Of a DNA stretch of 64,000 nucleotides, positions 9,101 to 18,065 are shown piece after piece. Both the position numbers and the translations under genes were made by a program. Source of the stretch: Microvirga puerhi. Lineage in GTDB: Bacteria > Pseudomonadota > Alphaproteobacteria > Rhizobiales > Beijerinckiaceae. Below the pieces are notes generated by a model that made no database searches, was not told where the DNA came from, and saw only the letters and a list, made by a program, of their open reading frames with translations. How positions within the stretch are numbered: position 1 is the first letter of the stretch; every line of letters begins with the position of its first letter. The DNA lies in assembly GCF_020089865.1 (NCBI RefSeq), contig NZ_JAIRBM010000022.1, positions 1 to 64,000 of the forward strand. The letters run 5' to 3'.

Positions 9101-10831
9101 ATGGATGCGCGTCGGATCGACAAGTCGCGATTGCCCAGCCGTCATGTGACGGAGGGACCGACTCGCGCTCCGCATCGCTCCTACCTTTATGCGATGGGCC
9201 TGACCCGAGAGCAGATCGCTCAGCCGCTCGTCGGCGTCGCCACCTGCTGGAACGAGGCCGCGCCCTGCAACATTTCGCTGATGCGCCAGGCGCAGGCAGT
9301 CAAGAAGGGTGTAGCCGCTGCTGCCGGCACCCCACGCGAATTCTGCACCATCACTGTGACCGACGGCATGGCGATGGGTCACCAGGGCATGAAGTCCTCG
9401 CTCCCATCCCGTGAAGTCATCGCGGATTCGGTCGAGCTGACCATGCGCGGTCACTGCTACGATGCGCTGGTGGGCATGGCCGGGTGCGACAAGTCCCTGC
9501 CGGGCATGATGATGGCGATGGTCCGCCTCAACGTGCCCTCGATCTTCATCTATGGCGGCTCGATCCTTCCAGGTTCCTTCCGCGGCCGGCAGGTCACCGT
9601 CCAGGATCTGTTCGAGGCGGTCGGCAAATACTCGGTCGGCGAGATGTCGGACGAGGACCTGACCGAGTTGGAACAGGTCGCCTGTCCGTCTGCCGGCGCA
9701 TGCGGTGCGCAGTTTACCGCCAACACCATGGCGACGGTGTCCGAGGCCATCGGCCTTGCATTGCCCTATTCGGCGGGAGCGCCGGCACCTTATGAAATCC
9801 GCGACCGGTTCTGCGCCATGGCCGGCGAGAAGGTGATGGAGCTCATCGCCAGGAACATCCGGCCGCGCGATATCGTGACCCGCAAGGCGTTGGAGAATGC
9901 CGCAACGGTCGTTGCCGCTTCCGGCGGTTCGACGAATGCGGCCTTGCATCTTCCGGCCATCGCCCATGAAGCGGGCCTCAAGTTCGATCTCTTCGATGTC
10001 GCGGAGATTTTTCGGCGTACGCCCTACATCGCCGACCTGAAGCCGGGCGGCCGCTATGTGGCAAAGGACATGTTCGAGGCCGGCGGCATCCCGCTTCTCA
10101 TGAAGACCCTGCTCGACAACGGCTTCATGCACGGCGACGTGATGACGGTGGCCGGCCGCACCATGGCGGAGAACCTCGCCGGGGTGAAATGGAATCCTGA
10201 TCAGGATGTCGTCAAGCCCGCCGACAAGCCGATCACGCCGACCGGCGGCGTTGTCGGTCTCAAGGGCAATCTCGCCCCGGACGGAGCGATCGTGAAGGTC
10301 GCCGGCATTCCGGCAGAGAAGCAAACCTTTCGCGGACCAGCGCGCGTCTTCGACGGTGAGGAAGCCTGCTTCGAGGCCGTCTCCCATCGCCGCTACAAAG
10401 AGGGCGAGGTTCTGGTGATCCGCTACGAGGGGCCGAAAGGCGGCCCCGGCATGCGTGAGATGCTCTCGACGACGGCGGCGCTCTACGGCCAGGGCATGGG
10501 CGATCGGGTCGCTCTGATCACGGACGGGCGCTTCTCCGGTGCTACCCGCGGCTTCTGCATCGGGCATGTGGGGCCGGAAGCCGCGACGGGTGGGCCGATC
10601 GGCCTCCTGCAGGATGGCGACGTCATCGCCATCGACGCGATTCGGGGCACTATCGACGTGGAACTCTCCGAGGAGGAACTGTCTCGCCGCCGGGCCGCTT
10701 GGCGGTCCCGCGAGACCGATGCCACCTCCGGCTACCTTTGGAAATATGCACAAACCGTAGGGTCTGCGCGGGACGGGGCAGTCACCCATCCCGGCGGCGC
10801 TGCAGAAAAAGAAGCCTATGCGGACATCTAG
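9101..10831 (+). CDS. ilvD: dihydroxy-acid dehydratase
   Basis: IlvD removes water from 2,3-dihydroxy acids to give the 2-keto acid precursors of valine, isoleucine and leucine. The 576-residue protein carries the three iron-sulfur cysteines at about C56 (NEAAPCN), C129 (AGCDKSLPG) and C201 (PSAGACGAQFTANTM). The C-terminal domain has GPKGGPGMREM and TDGRFSGATRGFCIGHVGPEA, typical of the IlvD/Edd family. GxAxCWNEAxPCN and the overall length favour IlvD over phosphogluconate dehydratase. Its 3' end overlaps the next gene by 14 bases, so the two are probably co-transcribed. Confidence 0.93.
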   Translation: MDARRIDKSRLPSRHVTEGPTRAPHRSYLYAMGLTREQIAQPLVGVATCWNEAAPCNISLMRQAQAVKKGVAAAAGTPREFCTITVTDGMAMGHQGMKSSLPSREVIADSVELTMRGHCYDALVGMAGCDKSLPGMMMAMVRLNVPSIFIYGGSILPGSFRGRQVTVQDLFEAVGKYSVGEMSDEDLTELEQVACPSAGACGAQFTANTMATVSEAIGLALPYSAGAPAPYEIRDRFCAMAGEKVMELIARNIRPRDIVTRKALENAATVVAASGGSTNAALHLPAIAHEAGLKFDLFDVAEIFRRTPYIADLKPGGRYVAKDMFEAGGIPLLMKTLLDNGFMHGDVMTVAGRTMAENLAGVKWNPDQDVVKPADKPITPTGGVVGLKGNLAPDGAIVKVAGIPAEKQTFRGPARVFDGEEACFEAVSHRRYKEGEVLVIRYEGPKGGPGMREMLSTTAALYGQGMGDRVALITDGRFSGATRGFCIGHVGPEAATGGPIGLLQDGDVIAIDAIRGTIDVELSEEELSRRRAAWRSRETDATSGYLWKYAQTVGSARDGAVTHPGGAAEKEAYADI

Positions 10832-11633
10832 CTTTATTGCCGCCTTCATCGGGGCGGTTGTCCTGGCCCCGGGCGCGGCTCTCGCGCTCGATGCCGCACC
10901 GCGTCCGCAGCCGCTGACGCCAGCCACGAAATATGGCTCGGTCCGTGAGGCGCTGCGGACCGGCATGCGCGACTATAACGCCGGGGACAAGCTCGGCGCG
11001 GCTCAGGCGCTAGAATATGCGGCAGGTCAAGGGCACACGCTTGCGCTCTGGAAGCTCGGTCGCATGTATGCTGATGGCGACGGCGTGCAGCACGACGACC
11101 TCAAAGCCTTCGAGTATTTCTCCAAGCTCGCGGATCAGAATGCGGACGAGAGTCCCGATTCTCCGAACGCGTCGGTCATTTCCAGCGCCTTCGTGGCGCT
11201 CGGCACCTATTTTCTCGATGGGATCAAGGGGAGCTATGTCGCCGCCAACCCAGCGCGGGCGGTGGAGATGTTCAACTACGCTGCCTCCTATTTCAGCGAC
11301 TCGAACGCGCAGTACAATCTGGCTCGTCTCTATCTCGAGGGTACCGGTGTCGAGAAAGATGTCCGTCTCGCGGCACGCTGGCTGAATCTCGCCGCTGAAA
11401 AGGGACACCATCCATCCCAGGCCGTTCTCGGCCATCTGCTGATCACCGGGCAGGGCGTTCCGCGGCAACGGGCCCGGGGACTGATGTGGTTGACGCTCGC
11501 CCGCGAGTCGAGCGATCCCGCAAAGGACCAGTGGATCGGCAAGCTCTACGACGATGCCTTCGAGAATGCCTCGGAAAGCGACCGCAAGCTCGCTCTGGCC
11601 CTCCTCGAACAATACATGCAGTCACGGCATTAG
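10818..11633 (+). CDS. exoR: ExoR-like periplasmic Sel1-repeat protein
   Basis: The 271-residue protein has an N-terminal signal peptide and Sel1-type helical repeats. Clear repeat motifs are ALWKLGRMYADGDGV, AQYNLARLYLEGTGV and AARWLNLAAEKGHHPSQAVLG. Order, length and spacing match rhizobial ExoR, the periplasmic inhibitor of the ExoS-ChvI two-component system that controls exopolysaccharide and motility. The signature segments (a YADGDGVxxDDLKAFEYFSKLADQ block, an intervening YFLDGI segment, then the Sel1 repeats) are in the ExoR order. The start overlaps the end of ilvD. Sel1 proteins are diverse, so the name is inferred from layout. Confidence 0.75.
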   Translation: MRTSSFIAAFIGAVVLAPGAALALDAAPRPQPLTPATKYGSVREALRTGMRDYNAGDKLGAAQALEYAAGQGHTLALWKLGRMYADGDGVQHDDLKAFEYFSKLADQNADESPDSPNASVISSAFVALGTYFLDGIKGSYVAANPARAVEMFNYAASYFSDSNAQYNLARLYLEGTGVEKDVRLAARWLNLAAEKGHHPSQAVLGHLLITGQGVPRQRARGLMWLTLARESSDPAKDQWIGKLYDDAFENASESDRKLALALLEQYMQSRH

Positions 11634-11682
11634 GCCGCGCTCAGTCGCCACTGCATCCGTCACCGCCAAACCATAGAGTGCC

Positions 11683-12468
11683 TTAGTCGATGTCCAGGTC
11701 GACCATCACCGGGACGTGGTCCGAAGGTTTGTCCCAGCTGCGTACCTCCCGGCGGATCGAGGCGGACTTGAGCCTGTCTTGCGCCTGCGGCGATAGGAGC
11801 AGATGGTCGATCCGGATGCCGTTGTTCCGCTGGAAGGCACCGGCCTGATAGTCCCAGAAGGAATAGAGGCCCGGCTGGTCGTTGCAGGCCCGCACGGCAT
11901 CGCCGAAACCGAGATTCAGGAGTTCGCGGAACTTGGCTCGGCTTTCCGGCTGGTAGAGCGCATCGTTGAGCCATGCCGCGGGATCGGCAGCATCCTTGGG
12001 TTCCGGGATGACGTTGTAGTCGCCGCAGAGCACCACGGGCTCCTCCAGGACGAGAAGCTTGCGCGCGTGGGCGGTCAGTCGGTCCATCCAGGCGAGCTTA
12101 TAGTCGAATTTCGGCGTGCCGATGGGGTTGCCGTTGGGCAGGTAGATGGAGGCGACCCGCACCACCCCGGTATCCGTGGAGACGATTCCCTCAAGGTAAC
12201 GGGCCTGTTCATCGTTCTCGTCGCCGGGGAGACCCTGGCGCACGTCCTCGAGCGGGCGCTTGGAGAGGATCGCCACGCCGTTATAGGCCTTCTGGCCATG
12301 CGTGACGACGTTGTAGCCCAGGGCTTCCACTTCAGCGCGGGGAAAGGCCTCGTCCACACATTTCAATTCCTGGAGACAGACGATGTCCGGCTCGGCGCTC
12401 TTCACGAAGGTGGCGAGATGCTCCAATCTCTGCTTGATGGAATTCACATTCCACGTTGCGATCCTCAT
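11683..12468 (-). CDS. xthA: exodeoxyribonuclease III
   Basis: This is an AP endonuclease and 3' exonuclease of the EEP superfamily, acting in base excision repair. The motifs are complete: ATWNVNSIKQR, CLQELKC with the metal-binding Glu, GVAILSK, CGDYNVIPEPKD with the catalytic Asp/Asn pair, RIDHLLLS, and KPSDHVPVMVDLD with the catalytic Asp-His. Length (261 aa) is normal. The ATG is preceded by GAGGAAC. It is transcribed divergently from the ceramidase-like gene; only about 96 bp separate the two starts, which must hold both promoters. Confidence 0.95.
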   Translation of the reverse strand: MRIATWNVNSIKQRLEHLATFVKSAEPDIVCLQELKCVDEAFPRAEVEALGYNVVTHGQKAYNGVAILSKRPLEDVRQGLPGDENDEQARYLEGIVSTDTGVVRVASIYLPNGNPIGTPKFDYKLAWMDRLTAHARKLLVLEEPVVLCGDYNVIPEPKDAADPAAWLNDALYQPESRAKFRELLNLGFGDAVRACNDQPGLYSFWDYQAGAFQRNNGIRIDHLLLSPQAQDRLKSASIRREVRSWDKPSDHVPVMVDLDID

Positions 12469-12564
12469 CGTTCCTCGCTCACTTCTGCCTCATTCTCCCG
12501 TTTCATCGGATGTTCGCCCCGGGCTGGCAAGGTGAAACCGGAAATCATCAACACGGATGCCGTC

Positions 12565-13242
12565 ATGGCTGCCTCCTGGTTTGCCGCCGTCGACAACTAT
12601 TGCGAGCGGATCGATGCCAGTTTCTGGTCCGAGCCGCTGAACGCGGTGACGAACGCCGCCTTCCTGGTGGCGGCTGCCTATGCCTTCGTGCGATGGCGAA
12701 GGGCGGGTGGCAGCGATGGCGGATCGCTTTGGCTGATCGTCGTGACGGCCATTGTCGGCATCGGGAGCTTTCTGTTCCACACGGTCGCGGAACGCTGGGC
12801 ACTGCTTGCCGATGTCCTGCCGATCGCCGTCTTCATCTACAGCTACTTTCTTCTCGCCATGCGCCGCTATCTCGGACTTGGGACAACGGCGGCCATCGCG
12901 GTTACCGCCGCGTTCGTGGTCTTCAACATGTCGTTCGAGAGGCTCTGGAACAGCATTTTTCCCAACTTCACCCTTAATGGCTCCGTCGGCTATCTTCCTG
13001 CCGCGGCAGCGCTTCTTGTCGTGGGCGTGCTTTGCCTGCGCAAGGGGGAGGGTGCTGTGGGGAGGGCTCTTCTTGCGGCGGCCTGCGTGTTCGCGATGTC
13101 CCTCGTGTTCCGCTCCATGGATCAGGCCCTTTGCCCGACGCTGCCGATCGGAACCCATTTTCTGTGGCACATCCTGAACGCGGTCGTGCTCGGCATCCTC
13201 ATGATCGCAGCCATCACCCGTGGTCGAGGAGCCGACCGATGA
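12565..13242 (+). CDS. ceramidase-like (CREST family) membrane protein
   Basis: The predicted protein of 225 aa has about seven membrane segments. Motifs of the alkaline ceramidase/CREST superfamily are visible: WFAAVDNYCERIDASFWSEPLNAVTN at the N-terminus, FLFHTVAERWALLADVLPI in the middle, and FLWHILNAVV near the end. The conserved Ser, His and Asp residues of these blocks are the likely zinc-binding set. The family hydrolyses amide bonds of ceramide-like lipids, but bacterial members are little studied, so the substrate is unknown. The ATG matches the usual family N-terminus; an in-frame GTG 11 codons earlier is possible. Its stop overlaps the next start (ATGA), indicating translational coupling. 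Confidence 0.8.
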   Translation: MAASWFAAVDNYCERIDASFWSEPLNAVTNAAFLVAAAYAFVRWRRAGGSDGGSLWLIVVTAIVGIGSFLFHTVAERWALLADVLPIAVFIYSYFLLAMRRYLGLGTTAAIAVTAAFVVFNMSFERLWNSIFPNFTLNGSVGYLPAAAALLVVGVLCLRKGEGAVGRALLAAACVFAMSLVFRSMDQALCPTLPIGTHFLWHILNAVVLGILMIAAITRGRGADR

Positions 13243-13781
13243 TCGAAATTCACGGTTACGCCATCGTGTCCGATGACGACCGCATCGCCGATGCCGAGGG
13301 GCGGATGCCGGAGGCACTCCGGAGCGAGGCGGATTGGGCCTATTTTCAGGCGGAGCTTGATCGCTCGGCCGCGACGGTTCTCGGGCGCCTGGGCCACGAG
13401 GCGCATCCAAACCCGCGCGGGCGGCTCCGCGTCGTGGTGTCGTCGTCGGTCGCAGATCTCGAGAGGCGCAGCGACGGTTGGTGGTGGAATCCGCAAGGTC
13501 TCGTATGGAACGAGGCCGTCAATACGATCCTTCCGGAGGGCGGAAGGGTGGCCGTTCCCGGTGGGCGGCGAGTTTTCGACCTGTTCCTGGGGATCGGCTA
13601 CACGGCCTTTCATCTTACCCGCGCGGAGGGCGTCCGCATTCCGGGCGGCACAGTGCTGTTTTCAGCATGCGAGAGCGGTGCAAGCGCTGAGGCCATCCTG
13701 GCCAACAAAGGCCTGAGGCCGGGACAACGACAGATTCTCGACCCCAAGGGACCTGTAAGCCTGACCATTTGGCGCCGGTGA
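13239..13781 (+). CDS. dihydrofolate reductase-like (RibD C-terminal fold) protein
   Basis: The 180-residue protein resembles the RibD C-terminal/DHFR-like fold. The features are an early GYAIVSDDDRIAD segment, VLGRLGHEAHPN, a strand ending RVVVSS, and VAVPGGRRVFDLFL, where the glycine-rich turn would bind NADPH. VRIPGGTVLF follows. Family members reduce varied substrates; no specific one can be named. The start codon overlaps the stop of the ceramidase-like gene by four bases (ATGA), so the pair is probably translated together and may act in the same pathway. Confidence 0.72.
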   Translation: MIEIHGYAIVSDDDRIADAEGRMPEALRSEADWAYFQAELDRSAATVLGRLGHEAHPNPRGRLRVVVSSSVADLERRSDGWWWNPQGLVWNEAVNTILPEGGRVAVPGGRRVFDLFLGIGYTAFHLTRAEGVRIPGGTVLFSACESGASAEAILANKGLRPGQRQILDPKGPVSLTIWRR

Positions 13782-13838
13782 GCGAAACCTCGGCCAACTT
13801 GTGACGTTGAACTCTGGAGGCAGTGTCCCGGAGGAACC

Positions 13839-14258
13839 ATGAAATATCTTGCTACGACGGCCGTCCTTGCCAGTCTTGTCCTGGCTGGTGCTGCGATGGC
13901 CCAGGGCGGCGGCAGCTCTGGAGGCGGAGCAGGCAGCGGCTCGAGCGGTGGCGTCGGCTCCGGCGGAGCGACGGGGGCCACTGGTGGAATGGGCTCCGGC
14001 TCTCCGGGCGTCACGCCTGGCACGACCTCTCCGGGATCTGCTCCCAACGCCCAGACGGCGCCCCTGCCGCCACCGGGAACCCAAGGCAGCAGCGGAGCCA
14101 GTCCAAGCACGACAGGCACTACGAGGCCGGGAATCGCAGGCTCCCGTCAGCCGACCGATCCGGCCGAGATGTCGCCGAATGAGCGGAATGAGCGGCTGAA
14201 TCGCCGTGACCGGGATATCAACCAGCGCCTGAAACGCGGGATCTGCACGGGCTGCTAG
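13839..14258 (+). CDS. secreted glycine/serine-rich protein, unknown function
   Basis: The 139-residue product has a signal peptide with a cleavage site at AAMAQG near residue 22. A low-complexity Gly/Ser/Thr/Pro region of about 80 residues follows, then a short charged tail rich in Arg and Asn that ends in ICTGC. The tail (NERNERLNRRDRDINQRLKRG) looks like a folded helical end, while the middle is probably disordered. A GGAGG site precedes the ATG, and a terminator follows about 60 bp downstream, which supports a real single-gene transcript. No family is recognised. Confidence 0.65.
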   Translation: MKYLATTAVLASLVLAGAAMAQGGGSSGGGAGSGSSGGVGSGGATGATGGMGSGSPGVTPGTTSPGSAPNAQTAPLPPPGTQGSSGASPSTTGTTRPGIAGSRQPTDPAEMSPNERNERLNRRDRDINQRLKRGICTGC

Positions 14259-14317
14259 AATATTGGCCGACGGATGGGACCTGCTCCGCCATCACCGAAA
14301 GCAGATGACGAGTGGAA

Positions 14318-14350
14318 GGTCGGCTCCTCAGCAGGAACCGACCCGTTTTT
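14318..14350 (+). terminator. Rho-independent terminator
   Basis: The stem GGTCGG...CCGACC, extended inside by TCCT/AGGA around a CAGC loop, is followed by CGTTTTT. It lies 60 bp past the glycine-rich protein gene and faces the same way, so it probably ends that transcript. Confidence 0.75.
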
Positions 14351-14454
14351 AGGCTGCCTCCTGCACATGGAGCAGGTGAGCGCAACGTGCCCTATCGAAT
14401 CGAAACAATATGACATAATGATCCGTGGCTAGGTCAGGAGAGGCCAAGGACATT

Positions 14455-14877
14455 ATGGATCGGCGGATTGTTTACGGATGGGCGATAGGGTTCGCTCTTC
14501 TTATCGGACTGTGCGGCTGCGGCGGCCGCGAAGCCAAGCCCGTCGCCGTGACGAATATCGGAGATCACGGCCTGGATTGTGCGTCCGTTGCACGAGAATT
14601 CGAGGCGAACGAGCGACAGATCGTGGCGACCGTTCGTGAGAAGGACTCCGCCAATGCAAAGAACGCGATCCTCGGCGTAACCGGAGTGGTGCTTTTCTGG
14701 CCCGCGCTCTTCTTCATGGACCCGAAGTCGCCGGAGCGGGTCGAGATCGATGCTCTTCGTAACCGCAACGGCGTCCTTGATGACATCGCTCGCACGAAGA
14801 GATGCCCAAGGCCGCAGACCAAGATTGCGGAACTCTACCGCCGCCTCGACGACCTGCCGGAGAAGTCCCCCCAGTAA
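14455..14877 (+). CDS. small lipoprotein with one internal hydrophobic segment
   Basis: The 140-residue protein starts with a signal peptide ending LLIGLCGCGG; one of these cysteines could carry the lipid. The mature part has two more cysteines (HGLDCAS and TKRCPRP). A hydrophobic stretch, VTGVVLFWPALFFMDP, lies near residue 80 and is followed by charged helices. The ATG with AAGGA six bases upstream was preferred over an earlier in-frame GTG. Similar small lipoproteins with a central hydrophobic segment occur in many Proteobacteria without known function. Confidence 0.7.
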   Translation: MDRRIVYGWAIGFALLIGLCGCGGREAKPVAVTNIGDHGLDCASVAREFEANERQIVATVREKDSANAKNAILGVTGVVLFWPALFFMDPKSPERVEIDALRNRNGVLDDIARTKRCPRPQTKIAELYRRLDDLPEKSPQ

Positions 14878-14881
14878 AGGC

Positions 14882-15838
14882 TCACGTCGCCGCCACGCTC
14901 GCCTTGGCAAGTTGGTCCAGCGCTGCCTTGTCGAGCTGCAGGCGCGTTGCGCCGATCAGCTCGGTGAGTTGCTCGGCTTTGGTAGCGCTCGCGATCGGAG
15001 CCGCGATGCCCGGCTGAGCCATCAACCAGGCCAACGCGACCTGGGCCGGGCTTGCATTGTGGTGGAGGGCGATCTCATCGAGTGCGGAGAGGATGCGCAA
15101 GCCGCGATCGTTGAGATATTTCGCCATGTTGGCTCCGCGGACGCTTTTCCCGAAATCCTTTTCGGACCGGTACTTGCCCGTCAGGAAGCCGCTGGCGAGG
15201 CCGTAATAGGGGATGACCCCGACTTCGTTGTCCAGGCAGAGAGGCCGCAACTCGCGCTCGAATTCGGCGCGGTCGGATAGGTTGTAGAGCGGCTGTAGGC
15301 TCTCGTAACGGGGCAATCCCATACGGGCACTGATGTCGAGCGCTTCCTTGAGGCGTGCAGCGGTGAAGTTCGACGCGCCGATGACCCGGACCTTGCCGCT
15401 CGCAACCAAGTCCGCATAGGCGCTCAAGGTCTCTTCCTGCGGCGTATCGGCATCGTCCCGATGCGATTGGTAAAGATCGATGTAGGTCGTCTGGAGTCGC
15501 TTGAGCGATTCCTCTACGGCGGCCATGATGCGGGCCTTCGAAAGCCCCTTTTTGCTCGGGCCCATTTCCGACCCGACCTTGGTGGCGATGATGATCTGAT
15601 CGCGGTTTCCGCGGGCTTTCATCCACTTGCCGATGATGGCTTCCGACTCGCCGCCCTCATGTCCCGGAACCCACCGAGAATACACGTCGGCAGTGTCGAT
15701 AAAATTGCATCCGGCCTCGACGAGGGCATCCAGGATACGGAACGACATATGCTCGTCCGCCGTCCATCCGAAAACGTTTCCGCCGAGGCAGAATGGCGGG
15801 ACCATGAGGTTGGAACGGCCCAAACGACGCTTTTCCAT
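14882..15838 (-). CDS. aldo/keto reductase
   Basis: This is an NADPH-dependent oxidoreductase with the aldo-keto reductase TIM-barrel. Residues of the catalytic set are visible: DTADVYS (Asp and Tyr), IIIATKVG (Lys), and the position normally held by His in DLYQSHRDD. GASNF, LQPLYNLSDR and IPYYGLASGFLTGKY match the subgroup of oxidoreductases with broad carbonyl substrates. The ATG is preceded by AAGGAG. An in-frame ATG 11 codons earlier lacks a site. It lies 60 bp after the DUF1513 gene in the same direction and may be read through from that operon. Confidence 0.9.
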   Translation of the reverse strand: MEKRRLGRSNLMVPPFCLGGNVFGWTADEHMSFRILDALVEAGCNFIDTADVYSRWVPGHEGGESEAIIGKWMKARGNRDQIIIATKVGSEMGPSKKGLSKARIMAAVEESLKRLQTTYIDLYQSHRDDADTPQEETLSAYADLVASGKVRVIGASNFTAARLKEALDISARMGLPRYESLQPLYNLSDRAEFERELRPLCLDNEVGVIPYYGLASGFLTGKYRSEKDFGKSVRGANMAKYLNDRGLRILSALDEIALHHNASPAQVALAWLMAQPGIAAPIASATKAEQLTELIGATRLQLDKAALDQLAKASVAAT

Positions 15839-15898
15839 TGCGATCTCCTTCTCGCAGCCGATCTGTGTCACCGGCCCGTGATCTCAAGAGGTATGGTT

Positions 15899-17014
15899 TT
15901 AGATCGAGACGACGTGATTGTCCCAGACCCAGCGTCCGAGGTCCGTTCCGCCGAGGGGCTTGAGCTGATCAGTCGCGACCGGGGCAAGGCTCACCCCCGC
16001 ATTGCCCGATGTTGCGAGGAAGACTCCATCCATCGGCGCCGCGACGACACCGCAGACGTCCGACATGCGTCGTCGGCCAAGAAAACTTCCGGTGTCGAGT
16101 TTCCAGAACGCGATGGTGTTGCCGATCGGACTCGTTGCGGCTGCGATCGTTCCGGAAGCATCGAGAGCGACGGAGCCCACATAGTTCCTCATGGCGTCGA
16201 GCGCATCGTCCGGCATGTCGAGAAAGCGCGTCTTGCCGTCGGGCGTCACGGTGCCGACCAGGGCCGGCATCTCAGACTTGTCGCCCTCGAACTGGCAACC
16301 GAAGACGATCTCGCCGCGAGGCGAGACGGCAAGGTGACGGATGCTCAGACCCTTCAGATCGGAGCCAAGATCGACCTTCAGCAGAACGCTTTCGCTTGTC
16401 GGATCGACGATGGCGAGGCTCGGCTCCATCTGGTCCTTGTTGAGGATTTCGCGTCCGGTCTCCGGATTGGTCCTGATGCCGCCGTTTGCAACCACGATGT
16501 GCCGGTGCCCCGGCAGATAGGCGAGATCGTGTGGGCCGATGCCGAAACTTGGCATCTCGCCGATCCGCCGATAGTCGCTTTCCGCGTCATAGATGCCGAG
16601 GACGCCGTTGCCAGTCGCAATCTCATTTTCGGTAGCGTAGAGCAGGCGTCCTTCGGCGGAGAATACGCCGTGACCGTAGAAATGCCGGCCCTCCGGTGAC
16701 GTCACGACGTGGCGCACCTGGCCTGAACCACGGTCGATGATCGCAGCCCAATTTCCTGGGCGTCGCGCGAAGACAACGAGATCCGCGGAGGTGGGACGGA
16801 TAGCGATGTCGTGTCCGCGATCAGGCAACCGCGTGTTGAACAGCATTTCACCATCGAGGGAGAACACAGCCACCGATGCCGTACTCTGACCCTCGAAACA
16901 CGCCGATACGAAGAGGGGCCGTTCGGCTGCTGCAAAGGCATGTTTGGGATAGAACGAGCCCGCAACCGCGGCGCCAAGCGCACCGAGAAAAGTTCGTCGA
17001 TCAATCACCGTCAC
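15899..17014 (-). CDS. DUF1513 periplasmic beta-propeller protein
   Basis: The 371-residue protein begins with a twin-arginine signal (DRRTFLGALGAA) and ends its leader near AFAAAE. The mature part is a repeat-rich beta-propeller-like domain with motifs typical of DUF1513: FYGHGVFSAEGRLLYATEN, GIGPHDLAYLPGHRHIVVANGGI and LKGLSIRHLAVSPRGEIVFGCQFEG. It is the last gene of the imelysin/oxidase operon. Its GTG start overlaps the end of the second imelysin gene by 14 bases. The domain's biochemical role is unknown; genomic association with imelysins and di-haem proteins suggests a part in periplasmic metal handling. Confidence 0.88.
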   Translation of the reverse strand: MTVIDRRTFLGALGAAVAGSFYPKHAFAAAERPLFVSACFEGQSTASVAVFSLDGEMLFNTRLPDRGHDIAIRPTSADLVVFARRPGNWAAIIDRGSGQVRHVVTSPEGRHFYGHGVFSAEGRLLYATENEIATGNGVLGIYDAESDYRRIGEMPSFGIGPHDLAYLPGHRHIVVANGGIRTNPETGREILNKDQMEPSLAIVDPTSESVLLKVDLGSDLKGLSIRHLAVSPRGEIVFGCQFEGDKSEMPALVGTVTPDGKTRFLDMPDDALDAMRNYVGSVALDASGTIAAATSPIGNTIAFWKLDTGSFLGRRRMSDVCGVVAAPMDGVFLATSGNAGVSLAPVATDQLKPLGGTDLGRWVWDNHVVSI

Positions 17015-18065
17015 GACTATTGAACCCCAAGGAAATTCCGAGCGCTGTGGTGACGGCATTCTGCGCGGTTTCGCGCAACGAATGCACGGCATCGCGCAGA
17101 AGGATCAGGTTTCGTCTTTCCTTCGGATCGGCGGCGGCCTTGCCGATGTCGGCCGGCGCAGTTTCCGCCATGCCGCGGGCCGTGCGCAACGCGTAGCCGA
17201 GGGAATTGCCTTCGTCTGTCGACGGGTCGACCAGGATTCGGCCCAGAGCTTCCGCAGCTTCGAGGTTGATGGCAATGGCACGCATGGAGCGTCCGCTGCG
17301 CCAGCTCTCCGCGAGCGTCGGCTTCACATTGTCCACGCTGTCGCCCATCACGGCGCCGAGCTTCTGGTCGTCGACGATGTCGAACAGACCGAGATAATCC
17401 GTCGAGAGCCGCGTCGCGGCCTCCTCGATCTTGGCATCGTCGCCCTTTTCGAGAGCGGCAAGCGCGCCGTCCGGACGTGTCCATTCGTCGAGCACCTGGG
17501 TGCTGGTACGGGCGAGGTTGCCGGCAATCGCCACGGCGACACCACAGCGCCGTGTGGCTTCCTCGGAACCGTTGGTAAAGGCCGTTGCCGCATTGGGCTC
17601 GTAGAGAAGTCGTTCGAGGGCGGAAAAGCCCTGCACGGCCGCGCTCGTCTGCGCGAACCGCCCCGGTGTCAGATCCTCGGACCCTTTTCGCGCCAGAACG
17701 TTCGACAGGCCGCGGCCGATGGCGTTCTTGCGTTCGGGCCAATGGGCCATGCGCTCGAAGCGGAAATCGGTGCTGATCGGACCGTAGAGCACGAATTCGA
17801 TTCCGGACCAGGCATCGGCTGCTTTTTGATAGCTGTCCTTCAGCGCGCCGATCTCATCGGCCTTCGGCGCCGCGCAAAAGCGGGTCCAGGCCTCCAGCTC
17901 GGCCTTCGTCGCCTGGGCAAGCGTTTCATACCGTGGGATGACGAAGTCTCGGGCCGCCCGCAGGGCCGTGTCTCGCCGGGCGGTATTGTCCTGGGCCAGA
18001 GCCGGGGCCGTCAGGAAGAGGCAGAGCAGGGGGGCGATCAGCTTAATGCGCATGAAGCGTCTCAT
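17001..18065 (-). CDS. imelysin family protein (second copy)
   Basis: The 354-residue protein has a signal peptide (cut near APALAQD) and a helical imelysin-like domain. Family marks are the YETLAQATKAELEAWTRFC helix, AWSGIEFVLYGP with a conserved Trp-Glu region, FSALERLLYE, and the late SLGYALRTARG helix. Imelysins were first described as metalloproteases (M75), but many lack protease activity and bind iron or haem in the periplasm. Its start overlaps the stop of the di-haem gene (ATGA), and its end overlaps the DUF1513 start, so all three are translationally coupled. Confidence 0.88.
   Translation of the reverse strand: MRRFMRIKLIAPLLCLFLTAPALAQDNTARRDTALRAARDFVIPRYETLAQATKAELEAWTRFCAAPKADEIGALKDSYQKAADAWSGIEFVLYGPISTDFRFERMAHWPERKNAIGRGLSNVLARKGSEDLTPGRFAQTSAAVQGFSALERLLYEPNAATAFTNGSEEATRRCGVAVAIAGNLARTSTQVLDEWTRPDGALAALEKGDDAKIEEAATRLSTDYLGLFDIVDDQKLGAVMGDSVDNVKPTLAESWRSGRSMRAIAINLEAAEALGRILVDPSTDEGNSLGYALRTARGMAETAPADIGKAAADPKERRNLILLRDAVHSLRETAQNAVTTALGISLGFNSRDGD

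Noticed and set aside
11803..12564. N-terminal extension of the ceramidase-like frame across xthA
   Set aside because: It overlaps xthA antisense; the family N-terminus starts at 12565.
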